A stretch of DNA of 64,000 nucleotides. Source: Paludibacterium yongneupense DSM 18731 (GTDB lineage Bacteria > Pseudomonadota > Gammaproteobacteria > Burkholderiales > Chromobacteriaceae). The DNA is taken from contig NZ_AUGZ01000008.1 in assembly GCF_000422925.1 (NCBI RefSeq), positions 62,001 to 126,000 of the forward strand, read 5' to 3'. Position 1 is the stretch's first letter; each line of letters starts with the position of its first letter. The notes under the pieces were generated by a model. That model was not told the DNA's origin and ran no database searches. It was given only the letters and a program-made list of their open reading frames with translations. A program made the translations under genes and the position numbers. Of the stretch, positions 1 to 8,009 are shown piece by piece.

Positions 1-2477
1 CCGATGCGGCGGACGCCGGCGGCGGCGTCGAGGCTGAGCAGCCGGGCGAGCTCGGGCGGCAACCTCGACGCCGCCGCCGGCGCCGGTAGGGGTGGGGCGG
101 GCCGGCGGGCGGGCTGCCACTTGGCCAGAACCTCCATCAAGTAGTCTGGCAGCACCGGCTTGGTCACATGATCGTTCATGCCGGCCAGACGGCTTTTTTC
201 GGCGTCCTGTTCCATTGCCAGCGCCGTCATGGCGATGATGGGCAGGCTGGCGAAACGTTCCGCGCCGGGGGCGGCGGCCAGGGCGCGGATCTGACGCGCG
301 GCCTCCAGACCGTCCATGACCGGCATCTGGATATCCATGAGAACGATGTCGTAGTCTTTTTCCTGTACCCGTTCGACCGCTTCCCTGCCGTTCACGGCCT
401 GGTCGACCACGATGCCTTCGCTGTGCAGCAATTCGGTGGCGAATTCGCGGTTGATGCTGTTGTCTTCAACCAGCAGCAGGCGCAGGCCGACGAAACGCCC
501 CGCCAGCGTGTCGCGCGCTTCCGGCAGCTGCGATGCATCGTCCAGACCCCGCAGGCGTCCGCGCCCGAGCGCGGACAGGATGGCATCGAGCAGCGTCGAT
601 GGCGAAACCGGCTTGATCAGGAATCCGTCGGCATCGGCCTGCCGGGCGAGCCGGATCACGTTCTCGCGGCCATAGGCGGTCACGATCACCACTTTGGGCT
701 TGTGGGGGATCAGCGGGTCATCCTGGATGCGCAAGGCCGCTTCGTCGCCGTTCATGCCGGGCATATGCCAGTCCATCAGCACCAGGTCGACAGCAGGGCT
801 CGCTTCGGACAGTTTTTTCAGCGCGGCGGGTCCGCTGGATGCGATGCTGACCCGGATATGGAAGAAGCGCAGCATTTCGGCGAGGATTTCGCAGGAGACC
901 TGATTGTCGTCGACCACCAGGACATGCACGTCGCGCAGCATCGGGCCGACTTGCGCCAGCAACTGGTGGCGGCGGGCCTGCGCCTGGCGGGCGATCTGCA
1001 GGCGGATGGTGAAGCAGATCGTCGTTCCTTTGCCGGGCTGGGAGTCTTCGACCCAGATGCGCCCTCCCATCAGTTCGACCAGATTCTTGCTGATGGCCAG
1101 GCCGAGGCCGGTGCCTCCGAAGCGGCGCGTGGTGGACTGATCGGCCTGGGTGAATTTCTCGAACAGACGTCCCTGTGCTTCCTCGTTCATGCCGAGTCCC
1201 GAGTCGCGCACGCTGATCTGCATGGCGATATCGTCGCCGCGGGTGGAAATATGCTGAAATGCGAGTTCGATTTCGCCATTTTCGGTGAACTTGACGGCAT
1301 TCCCGCACAGATTAAGCAGAATTTGCCCGAGCCGCAGCGGGTCGCCCACCAGCATCGTCGGAATGCTGGTGTCGTAGCGGATGAGGAATTCGACGCCCTT
1401 GCGTTCGGCCTGCAGGCTGATCGCATCGGTCAGCTGTTCGAGCACCGCATCGAGACCGAATTCGATGTGTTCGATTTCCAGTTTACCGGCTTCGATTTTC
1501 GAAAAATCCAGAATGTCGTTGATGATGCCGAGCAAGGAGTGTGCGGCTTCCTGCGCTTTCAGCATGTGCTTGGCCAGCTCGGGCGGCGGATTGTTCTTCA
1601 ACGCAAGGTAGAGCATGCCGAGAATCGCATTCATCGGCGTGCGGATTTCATGGCTCATATTGGCCAGAAACTGGCCTTTGGCCTGGTTGGCCGCCTCGGC
1701 CGTTTCCTTGGCCAGCTGCAATTCCTGTGTACGCAGGGCGACGACGGCTTCCAGATCGAGATTCAGGATATTGAGTTTCTGCAGGGAGTCGACCAACTGG
1801 GCGCGGTTTTCGTTGAAAGCGAGGACCAGTTGGCCCAATTCGTCGTGATAGGGGTAATCGATCGCTTCGACCGGCGCGTCCGGCGACTGGAGCCGCCAGC
1901 TTTCCACCGCCCCGGCGATGCGGGTGACAGTGCGCGACAGGCGGTAGCGAATGGCCCAGGAAAAAATCAGCCACGAACCGGTGCTGACTAGCAGCGAGTT
2001 GAGCAGCACCAGCCAGAAGCCGTACCGGGTACGGTCCCACACCACATCGCTGTCCGCGTAAAGCTTGAGGGTGCCTATGATGCGGAGATCGCCGCGGGGA
2101 GTGATATGGGTGAGCACCAGAGAGGACTGTTTGGACGCCGCCTGGCTGAGAGGCTGCTCGTCGTCGGCCGCGGAGAGGCTTCCTTCCGTGATCAAGGCAT
2201 CGCCGCGGGCGGTCTCGATGCGGACGGCGGAGACGATGGCGTTCTGTTTCAGTCCGTGCGCGATCGAGGCGAGCTGAGCCGTATCCAGTTCCCACAGGGA
2301 CTCGGCGATTCCCGGCTGTACCGTCCGGCCCAGCGACTCCAGATCGCGGCCGATGTCGCGGCTGGTGCCGAGGTACTGGATGCCGAATTGCAGCACGATC
2401 ATGCTGAGAGTCAGCAGCAGATACAAGGGGAACATCGTATACAGCAGTCGTCTGGAAAGCGTCTGCGTTAAAAACAT
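1..2477 (-). CDS. Hybrid sensor histidine kinase/response regulator (C-terminus outside window)
   Basis: Membrane-bound hybrid kinase that passes phosphate from a sensor to fused receiver domains. Read from the ATG at 2477, it has a first membrane segment at about residues 10-32, a periplasmic region of about 120 residues, a second segment near 152-175 followed by a HAMP-like linker, a HisKA domain with His276 in SHEIRTPMN, and a HATPase domain with GGTGLGLAI near residue 452. Two receiver domains follow, with likely phospho-Asp near 566 (MDWHMPG) and 713 ([10 protein letters not shown]). The last visible residues, [11 protein letters not shown], resemble the start of an HPt domain, which would make it a four-module BarA/EvgS-like phosphorelay; that part is inference because the frame runs off the edge. 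The binding-protein-like gene lies 45 bp upstream on the same strand. The ligand is unknown. Confidence 0.93.
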   Translation of the reverse strand, partial: MFLTQTLSRRLLYTMFPLYLLLTLSMIVLQFGIQYLGTSRDIGRDLESLGRTVQPGIAESLWELDTAQLASIAHGLKQNAIVSAVRIETARGDALITEGSLSAADDEQPLSQAASKQSSLVLTHITPRGDLRIIGTLKLYADSDVVWDRTRYGFWLVLLNSLLVSTGSWLIFSWAIRYRLSRTVTRIAGAVESWRLQSPDAPVEAIDYPYHDELGQLVLAFNENRAQLVDSLQKLNILNLDLEAVVALRTQELQLAKETAEAANQAKGQFLANMSHEIRTPMNAILGMLYLALKNNPPPELAKHMLKAQEAAHSLLGIINDILDFSKIEAGKLEIEHIEFGLDAVLEQLTDAISLQAERKGVEFLIRYDTSIPTMLVGDPLRLGQILLNLCGNAVKFTENGEIELAFQHISTRGDDIAMQISVRDSGLGMNEEAQGRLFEKFTQADQSTTRRFGGTGLGLAISKNLVELMGGRIWVEDSQPGKGTTICFTIRLQIARQAQARRHQLLAQVGPMLRDVHVLVVDDNQVSCEILAEMLRFFHIRVSIASSGPAALKKLSEASPAVDLVLMDWHMPGMNGDEAALRIQDDPLIPHKPKVVIVTAYGRENVIRLARQADADGFLIKPVSPSTLLDAILSALGRGRLRGLDDASQLPEARDTLAGRFVGLRLLLVEDNSINREFATELLHSEGIVVDQAVNGREAVERVQEKDYDIVLMDIQMPVMDGLEAARQIRALAAAPGAERFASLPIIAMTALAMEQDAEKSRLAGMNDHVTKPVLPDYLMEVLAKWQPARRPAPPLPAPAAASRLPPELARLLSLDAAAGVRRI

Positions 2478-2522
2478 CGATCACCCTTCCCGTCTGTGTG
2501 CCTTACTTGCCCGGCCGACGTG

Positions 2523-3476
2523 TCACTGCCACCACCAGCTGGTGTCCACCATCGGCGTTCCGGCCGGCAGCATCGGGTTCTCCAGTCGGATTACATGGCG
2601 TTTTTCGGCTTTCATCATGGAGATTTCAGCCGCGTAGTAATGCTGAAACAGCGTACGCATCGATCCGTCTGCCATGGCCAGCCGCATGCCGCGATCGATT
2701 CGGCGCGCGAGCTCGATATTGTGGCGGTTGACCCAGAAGTAAATCGGGTACGGGAAGTACAGCGCCTTTGTCTGCTCTACGGCCAGTCCCTTGTAGTGTT
2801 GGCGAAGCGGCGCCTCGTGCCGTATTTCGTTGATTCCGCGCGGAAGGGCATCGAAGCGCTGATCAGCCAGCATGCCGAACAGATTTTCGTAACTGGTGGC
2901 CGTTTCGACGGTATAACCGGCCGCCTGCATGACGGCGAGGTCCGCCCACTGGGCATTCGAACCGAAAATCAGCCGCTTGCGCAGCTCTGCATCGCTCATG
3001 GCCGAGATTCGCGCCTGCTCCGCAGCGCGGATGATGAAGATGCGATAGCCGACCATGCCGCGCAGGATGTCGATTTTCACCGGCAACATATGCGCTTCGC
3101 GAACGGCATTGGTCCCGAGCGCTATCACATCGATCGCTCTCGATTCCAGCAACTGCTGCGCCCTGTCCTGGGTGACATCTTCGGCATAGGGCTCGAAGCG
3201 GACTTCCCTGCCGCTATCGCGAGTATGAGCCATCGCCAGTTCAAGCACCTTCCAGCGATAGTCGTATATCGGTCCGCTCGGATAGTAATGGATCGTTACA
3301 CTGGCGGGCGGAGGGGGGGCGGGCCATGCGTTCGGGAACATGGCGCTGAGGATGATGCCGACGCACAGGCCGAGTCGGCGCATGCGCGGGGCCGGGCTGT
3401 CCCCGCGCGCGGACCGACCAGGGCTAGCAGTCGTTCGGCGGCGAGCCGGATCAGCCAGTGACGATCGCATGCTCAT
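2523..3476 (-). CDS. Periplasmic solute-binding-like protein next to sensor kinase
   Basis: Exported protein resembling family-3 extracellular solute-binding proteins. A hydrophobic signal stretch (LGLCVGIILSAMF) is followed by a Pro-rich segment, then a two-lobe-type fold with repeated alternating beta/alpha pattern and an unusual aromatic C-terminus, DTSWWWQ. The ATG at 3476 has GGGAGG about 11 bases upstream, but gives a long n-region. An internal ATG at 3383 would give a normal signal peptide yet has no visible Shine-Dalgarno. No ABC permease or ATPase gene adjoins it, while a hybrid sensor kinase follows 45 bp downstream. It is therefore more likely a sensory partner for that kinase than a transport component (inference). 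The ligand is unknown. Confidence 0.75.
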   Translation of the reverse strand: MSMRSSLADPARRRTTASPGRSARGDSPAPRMRRLGLCVGIILSAMFPNAWPAPPPPASVTIHYYPSGPIYDYRWKVLELAMAHTRDSGREVRFEPYAEDVTQDRAQQLLESRAIDVIALGTNAVREAHMLPVKIDILRGMVGYRIFIIRAAEQARISAMSDAELRKRLIFGSNAQWADLAVMQAAGYTVETATSYENLFGMLADQRFDALPRGINEIRHEAPLRQHYKGLAVEQTKALYFPYPIYFWVNRHNIELARRIDRGMRLAMADGSMRTLFQHYYAAEISMMKAEKRHVIRLENPMLPAGTPMVDTSWWWQ

Positions 3477-3651
3477 TCTCGGGCTTCCCTCCCGGCGCGG
3501 AATCTCGATTCGGGCGGGATACGATGATAATAGAAGACAGCTTACCTGTAATTTATGTCAGCTGTGTTCCGTCAGCAAGCCGGGTTGCGGGACCGGGGCC
3601 GGCATCTGGCGAAAACGCCGGGTTTGCGCCGGACCTGCCCGCCGACGACTC

Positions 3652-4005
3652 TCAGCCGCAGCCCAGGCCGCCGCAATTGTCCTGTTCCGACGGTCGTGCG
3701 GCATCGGTCAGTGCCAGCTGGCGCCAGCCCATCCAGTCCATCAGCTCGATGCGCTTGGGAAAGCGGCCGCTCAGAGCGACGACACCATCGATCAGGGTCA
3801 GCGGCAGCCCCGCCAATCCGTGTTGCGCGACAAAGGCGTTCGCGGTCGCATTTTTGAAGAAACCTTTGTGCTGCGGGTCGAAGCGTTCGATCTCGCAGCC
3901 ATTCTTGCGCGCCCACTCCAGGTCGGCGGCGAAGGCGATGCGTAGCGGATCGGTTTCGGTTTCTGTTTCAACCGTAACCGGGTCGAAGATTTCGATCTTG
4001 CTCAT
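3652..4005 (-). CDS. ArsD-like small protein lacking the As(III)-binding cysteines
   Basis: 117-aa protein with the ArsD fold signature: N-terminal KIEIFDPV, central CEIERFDPQ, GLPLTLIDG and SGRFPKRIEL. ArsD proteins are arsenic metallochaperones and weak repressors that deliver As(III) to ArsA. The N-terminal Cys-Cys...Cys site of canonical ArsD (just after FDPxM) is replaced here by an acidic/threonine run, TVETETETDP. Only the tail DNCGGLGCG keeps cysteines. The start at 4005 is fixed by AGGAG 8 bases upstream. No arsA, arsB, arsC or arsR is adjacent. Family membership is well supported by the motifs. An arsenic role is doubtful because the ligand residues are missing, so it may be a thioredoxin-fold protein with another job. 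Confidence 0.8.
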   Translation of the reverse strand: MSKIEIFDPVTVETETETDPLRIAFAADLEWARKNGCEIERFDPQHKGFFKNATANAFVAQHGLAGLPLTLIDGVVALSGRFPKRIELMDWMGWRQLALTDAARPSEQDNCGGLGCG

Positions 4006-4327
4006 GGTGCGGCTCCTGTTTACTGGCATATCTGCCCATTTTACGGCGGAAGTCGGCAGGCGGGGGGCGGATTTTCCGTCGGCGCGCCGGGTGTGGCTGC
4101 CCCGATTGCCGGGGGCGGCAATGTCGATTGAATACGATAATGCACCTTGTGACACAAACGTAGATCCCTTGGCCTGGGTGGTCGCCCAGGAGGGAAGGCC
4201 GGGGGCGGGGGGCTGTCGCCCTGGTTCAATCGGGATGCGAGCGGCCGGTGGGCCAGGGGGGAGGCCTTGACCACGCCTGTGCATCCCTGGGGGCGGCGGT
4301 GGGCGCAGAAGATCACAGGGAGCCGCG
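4006..4327. other. Noncoding divergent region (322 bp)
   Basis: Lies between the divergent ArsD-like and acyltransferase-like genes. It holds the palindrome TTGTGACACAA at 4147-4157 and a small hairpin (CCTGGG/CCCAGG, 4173-4190). The rest is G-rich with no convincing reading frame on either strand. Confidence 0.6.
4147..4157. promoter_or_regulatory. Candidate operator TTGTGACACAA, copy 1
   Basis: Perfect 11-bp palindrome centred on an A/T pair, 170 bp upstream of the acyltransferase-like start and 142 bp upstream of the ArsD-like start. An identical copy lies at 6446-6456. The identity of a binding protein is unknown. Confidence 0.4.
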
Positions 4328-4903
4328 ATGAGAATGAAATCGGGAGGGGAGCCGATGCTCGCCTTGCGTAGTTTTACCCTTGAAGACGAGCCTGCGCTGG
4401 CGCAGCGCTTTCTTGTCCTGCGCGAGGCCGCCCTGGGGCGCCATGCGTGCGCAACGGCTCAAGGCGAGGTCGGCGGCGCCGCACTGAGCGTGCGTTTTCT
4501 GGCCTGCTTCGCCGCTCAAGAGCATGAACCGGTCGGTGGCTTGATCCTGACTCTGCCCGAGCATGAGGGCGCGCGTCTGCCGGTCGAGAGCATACTGGAG
4601 TCGCGCGGCATGCTGGCGCCTGGCGAACGCATCAACCGGTCCACATGGCGCACCGGTTACGTGGGGGCACTGTGGCTGGCGCCCGGCATCGCCGGCAGCG
4701 GCGCGCTGCGCGCGGTGATGGATGCCGGTTTCGAACTGTGTTGCGCGGCGGGGATGGAGCGCATGGTCGGGCTGTGCTCGCCGCCTATGCTGACCGCTAC
4801 GCTGCAGTATGGTTTCCGGGTCGACTTGCGCTTTGGCTGCGAGGGGTTTTTTCCGTATCCGGACGCACGCTATATGACGTCGGTGGTTTACCGGGACATG
4901 TAG
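4328..4903 (+). CDS. GNAT/autoinducer-synthase-fold acyltransferase-like protein
   Basis: 191-aa cytosolic protein that looks like the GNAT-related N-acyltransferase group that includes acyl-homoserine-lactone synthases and N-acyl amino acid synthases. The central block (YVGALWLAPGIAGSGALRAV, residues about 115-134) resembles the beta4-alpha3 CoA/ACP-binding core. It is followed by a predicted helix, then LQYGFRV and a C-terminal PYPDARYMTSVVYRD segment. Such enzymes move an acyl chain from acyl-ACP or acyl-CoA to an amine, but substrate cannot be read from the sequence. The ATG at 4328 has GGGAG in front. A second ATG at 4355, directly preceded by GGGAGGGGAG, gives a protein starting MLALRSFTLED and is an equally good start. 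A secreted glycosidase gene converges on it from the other side. Confidence 0.7.
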   Translation: MRMKSGGEPMLALRSFTLEDEPALAQRFLVLREAALGRHACATAQGEVGGAALSVRFLACFAAQEHEPVGGLILTLPEHEGARLPVESILESRGMLAPGERINRSTWRTGYVGALWLAPGIAGSGALRAVMDAGFELCCAAGMERMVGLCSPPMLTATLQYGFRVDLRFGCEGFFPYPDARYMTSVVYRDM

Positions 4904-4916
4904 GGACGGCGACATG

Positions 4917-4959
4917 AAAAAGGCCGGTCGGGAGGCGGCGATTCCGCCCCCCGACCGGC
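4917..4959 (-). terminator. Rho-independent terminator of the glycosidase gene
   Basis: Strong hairpin (GCCGGTCGGG at 4923-4932 pairs with CCCGACCGGC at 4950-4959, with an inner GGCGG/CCGCC stem). On the minus strand it is followed by CTTTTT. It may also stop the convergent plus-strand gene, although the T tract is on the minus side only. Confidence 0.85.
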
Positions 4960-4972
4960 TGTCGCGTTTGAT

Positions 4973-6193
4973 TTACTGAATGATCAGCGGCTGATAGCCA
5001 AGGGTGACCGTCTGCCCGGCCGCCATCGTCGACAGCAGGCCGACCTGGTAGACGCGGCTTGCGGTAGCGGGAATGGTGTAGCTGAGCGAGCCGACCGCCG
5101 AGTCGGCCCAGACTACGGTTTGCGGGCTGCCGGTCGCCGTGGCCAGCGTGCATTTCCACAGATAGTTGGTTTCTGTGCAGCCGGTTACCGTTTTGCCGGA
5201 CAGGAAGGCGATGACACTGCTGATGGCCGGTTTCGCGCCCTGCGATGCATAGCTGGTCGGTTGTGCCATGCCGAAGGTTCCGTCGTCCCAGGCATACCAG
5301 AAGACGCGGCTGACACCGAAGGCGGCATCGATCAGGTAGCTGCGCAGCAGCAAGGCGTAGTCGAGATTGCTCGGGGTCTGTGTCTGGGCCACCGTGGTTT
5401 CAAAGATGGCGAACGGGACTCCGACTTCACTGTTCCAGATCGGCTTGGTCGTCAGGCCGTAGCTGTTGAGAATGCTGCGCAGACGTTGAATGTGTCCGGC
5501 CGATTTTTCCGGCCAGGCCGGGGCGTAGTACAGATGCCAGCTCAGAACGTCGAAGGTGCTTCCGCCGCCTGCATTGAGGAAGGACTGCAGCTTGAGGAAC
5601 CAGTCGCCGGTGACATGGAAGGACGGAGACAGCACGCAGGCGCTCGGATCGGCTGCCTTGATTGCCTGGTAGGCCAGACGCGACAGCTGAACCAGGTCGT
5701 AGGGCTTGCCGGAGAAGAAGGACGTGCTGCCGCCGCCGTATACGGTCGGGAAGCTGACTTCGTTCCAGACTTCATAGCATTGGATCCGGCCGCGGTAGCG
5801 CAGGGCAACCTTGGTCACATAGTCGGTCCAGTCCTGAAGATTGGCCGGCGGCGCGGCGCAGCCGCTGCCGTAGGCACAGGATTCTGTCGGGCGGGAGGAA
5901 GCCCAGGCCGGGGTGCTGCCCAGCGTCAGGGTGATGCCTTGTCCTTGGCCTTGCGCCCGGGTTACCAGGGTGTCGAGCGTTGTGAAATTATAGACGCCGC
6001 GCTGGGGCTCGAGATCGGCCCAGCGCGTATAAGTGTCCCAGAACCGAACCTGCCCGAAGCCCATGCCGTTAGCTTGCGACTGTTGCGCGGACGCGTGGAA
6101 GTGGTAACCAAAGAAGGTGCTGTTGAACACCGGGTTGGCGTGAGCGGCGAGGCTGATGCACAGTGATGCGAAGAAGAGGCGAAGCACAGACAT
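4973..6193 (-). CDS. Secreted clan GH-A glycoside hydrolase (GH39/PslG-like)
   Basis: 406-aa exported TIM-barrel glycosidase. The signal peptide is clear (MSVLRLFFASLCISLAAHA, cleavage after residue 19). The barrel carries the paired acidic residues of clan GH-A: the acid/base Glu in YEVWNE and the nucleophile Glu in WNSEVG, about 120 residues further on, plus SWHLYY and FWYAWDDG strands. The last 80 residues are Ser/Thr-rich and beta-predicted, as in the accessory beta-sandwich of GH39 enzymes. Relatives such as PslG cleave biofilm exopolysaccharide; the substrate here is not determinable. GGAG lies 6 bases before the start. It is a single-gene unit with its own terminator and a long AT-rich upstream region. 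Confidence 0.85.
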   Translation of the reverse strand: MSVLRLFFASLCISLAAHANPVFNSTFFGYHFHASAQQSQANGMGFGQVRFWDTYTRWADLEPQRGVYNFTTLDTLVTRAQGQGQGITLTLGSTPAWASSRPTESCAYGSGCAAPPANLQDWTDYVTKVALRYRGRIQCYEVWNEVSFPTVYGGGSTSFFSGKPYDLVQLSRLAYQAIKAADPSACVLSPSFHVTGDWFLKLQSFLNAGGGSTFDVLSWHLYYAPAWPEKSAGHIQRLRSILNSYGLTTKPIWNSEVGVPFAIFETTVAQTQTPSNLDYALLLRSYLIDAAFGVSRVFWYAWDDGTFGMAQPTSYASQGAKPAISSVIAFLSGKTVTGCTETNYLWKCTLATATGSPQTVVWADSAVGSLSYTIPATASRVYQVGLLSTMAAGQTVTLGYQPLIIQ

Positions 6194-6445
6194 TTGAATC
6201 TCCAGTACCAGGGCTCCAGACGGCCCGAGAGTCTGTGTGTTCCGATATCCAGCGCTCCGCAGAGTGGCCGGGGATCAACAGGTTTAAACACACAGTCACT
6301 GTATAGGACACTTATTTTAAATATGTAATTGAATATGATTTAGTTTGAGGCGCGATGCGGCATCCGCAATGCATAAACCGTTGCGCTGCAAGGGTTGCGG
6401 CTTGGCGACGCCGGCGAGGAGGGCAAGATTTTATTTGTGAAGTTT

Positions 6446-6456
6446 TTGTGACACAA
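6446..6456. promoter_or_regulatory. Candidate operator TTGTGACACAA, copy 2
   Basis: Same 11-bp palindrome as at 4147-4157. It lies 253 bp upstream of the glycosidase start and 65 bp upstream of the predicted fetA -35 box. It extends into a looser repeat (GACA...TGTC, 6450-6464). Confidence 0.4.
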
Positions 6457-6520
6457 CATTTGTCATGGATAAAATATTAAAAATTTCCTTTTGTGCTGAA
6501 TTGTTCCCTTGGGAGGCACC

Positions 6521-6549
6521 GTGGCAGGAAGGACGCCAGGGCTTATAAT
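6521..6549 (+). promoter_or_regulatory. Sigma-70 promoter for fetAB
   Basis: Perfect -10 box TATAAT at 6544-6549 with a weak -35 GTGGCA at 6521-6526, separated by 17 bases. The predicted start is about 45 bases before the fetA ATG. Confidence 0.6.
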
Positions 6550-6598
6550 GCCGCCAATCATGCCGGGCGGTTTGCAGCGGCGTTTCGATGGAGTGGTC

Positions 6599-7201
6599 AT
6601 GCTGGAAGTCCGAAATTTGACGCGCTCCGGAGTGCACGGCGCCAGTTTCCGCGTTGCTCCGGGGGAGTGTCTGCTGATTCAGGGGCCTTCCGGGGCTGGC
6701 AAGAGCCTGCTGCTGCGCGCGATCGTCGATCTCGATCCCAATGCAGGCGAAGTGTGGCTGGACGGGGTGGAGCGCGCACGTTTTCCCGCGCCCCAATGGC
6801 GGCGCGCCGTCGCGTATCTGCCGGCCGAGCCCGGCTGGTGGGGCGATACGGTCGGGGAGCATTTTGCTTCTCCCGCCGCCGCATTGCCCGGTCTTGCGGC
6901 CCTGGGTCTGCCCGATGCCGCACTGACATGGCCGGTGGCGCGGGCTTCCACCGGCGAGCGCATGCGGCTGGCATTGGTGCGTGCACTGGCGGGCGCTCCG
7001 CGCGTGTTGCTGCTGGACGAGCCGACGGCGGCACTCGACCCGGCGTCGGTCGCGGCGGTGGAAGCCCTGATCGCGCAGTACCGGCAACGGGGTTTGACGG
7101 TGATCTGGGTGAGCCACGATGCCGCCCAGGCGCGGCGGGTCGCCACGCGCACCCTGTATTGCCGCGATGGCCGTTTCAGCGATGAGGACGAAAATGAATA
7201 G
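6599..7201 (+). CDS. fetA: ABC transporter ATPase, FetA (YbbL) type
   Basis: 200-aa ATPase of the FetAB (YbbLM) exporter. In E. coli FetAB is linked to iron export and resistance to oxidative stress. Walker A GPSGAGKS is at residues 29-36, Walker B VLLLDE at 136-141, and the H-loop His is in WVSHD. Two departures stand out: the signature reads STGER instead of LSGGQ, and the Q-loop Gln is Ala76 (YLPAEPGWW). The chosen ATG at 6599 has GGAG 6 bases upstream and begins with the typical MLEVRNL; a longer upstream frame adds 30 unrelated residues. It overlaps fetB by 8 bp, so the two are co-translated. Confidence 0.88.
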   Translation: MLEVRNLTRSGVHGASFRVAPGECLLIQGPSGAGKSLLLRAIVDLDPNAGEVWLDGVERARFPAPQWRRAVAYLPAEPGWWGDTVGEHFASPAAALPGLAALGLPDAALTWPVARASTGERMRLALVRALAGAPRVLLLDEPTAALDPASVAAVEALIAQYRQRGLTVIWVSHDAAQARRVATRTLYCRDGRFSDEDENE

Positions 7202-7997
7202 TTATATCTCACTCGGCTACCCCGAACTCGGATGCGCCAGTGTGCTGGTGTTGGCCAACGCCGGCCTGTCGCTGTGGCTGGAGCTCGGCATCGAACGCCA
7301 GCTGCTGCTCGCCGCCCTGCGGATGGTGGTGCAGCTGACCCTGATGGGGCTGGTGCTGGCGACGCTGTTTCGTCATGCCTCGCCGCTGTGGACGGCGGGA
7401 GCGGCGCTGGGCATGGTGGCTTTTGCCGGCTACGAAGCGGCAGCGCGGCAGGAGCGGCGTCTGGCAGGCATCTGGGCTTACGGGCTGGGTACATCCTGTC
7501 TGCTGGCCGCCGCGACACTGGTGACGACGTTTGCGCTGACCGGAGCCTTGCGCCCCGATCCGTGGTACGACCCGCGCTATGCGATACCCCTGCTGGGCAT
7601 GATTCTAGGCAATACCATGACCGGCATCGCGCTCGGGCTCAATGGCCTGAGCAGCGGGCTGGTGACGCGCCGCGTGGCGATCGAGGTTCGCCTGCTGCTC
7701 GGCCACGACCGGCGCTCGGCGCTCGCGCCTGTCGTGCGCACCGCGTTGCGCAGCGCATTGATGCCCATCATCAACACCATGTCGGCATCCGGCGTCGTGG
7801 CCCTGCCCGGCATGATGACCGGGCAGATCCTGGGCGGCGTCGCGCCGGCCGACGCGGTGAAATACCAGATACTGATCCTTTTCCTCATCGCCGGCTCCTG
7901 TGGTCTGGGGGCGCTGGCGGCGGTGATGGCGGGCGTCTACCGGCTGACCGATGCCCGCCACCGGCTGCGACTGGACCGGCTGGCGCCCGCGCGCTGA
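7194..7997 (+). CDS. fetB: ABC transporter permease, FetB (YbbM) type
   Basis: 267-aa inner-membrane permease of the UPF0014/FetB family with about seven hydrophobic segments. Family motifs visible are PLLGMILGNTMTG, LGLNGLSSGL and the conserved loop MSASGVVALPGMMTGQILGG. It forms the membrane half of the iron exporter with FetA. The start is the ATG at 7194, inside the end of fetA and preceded by GAGG. It ends 12 bp from the convergent mdlB gene. Confidence 0.9.
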   Translation: MNSYISLGYPELGCASVLVLANAGLSLWLELGIERQLLLAALRMVVQLTLMGLVLATLFRHASPLWTAGAALGMVAFAGYEAAARQERRLAGIWAYGLGTSCLLAAATLVTTFALTGALRPDPWYDPRYAIPLLGMILGNTMTGIALGLNGLSSGLVTRRVAIEVRLLLGHDRRSALAPVVRTALRSALMPIINTMSASGVVALPGMMTGQILGGVAPADAVKYQILILFLIAGSCGLGALAAVMAGVYRLTDARHRLRLDRLAPAR

Positions 7998-8009
7998 TGC
8001 CGGCTGGCG

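Larger units (their letters stand above)
6194..6598. other. AT-rich noncoding region (405 bp) between divergent glycosidase and fetA
   Basis: Markedly AT-richer than its surroundings (6300-6500). It holds a second TTGTGACACAA copy (6446-6456), which is followed closely by a TTTGTCA, and the fetA promoter. No reading frame with plausible composition was seen. Confidence 0.6.

Noticed and set aside
168-1991. 607-codon open frame on the plus strand
   Set aside because: Antisense to the hybrid sensor kinase, whose domains are complete on the minus strand. The plus product shows no recognisable motif.
4173-4190. CCTGGG/CCCAGG hairpin upstream of the acyltransferase-like gene
   Set aside because: Only a 6-bp stem with no T tract. 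Not enough for a terminator or riboswitch call.
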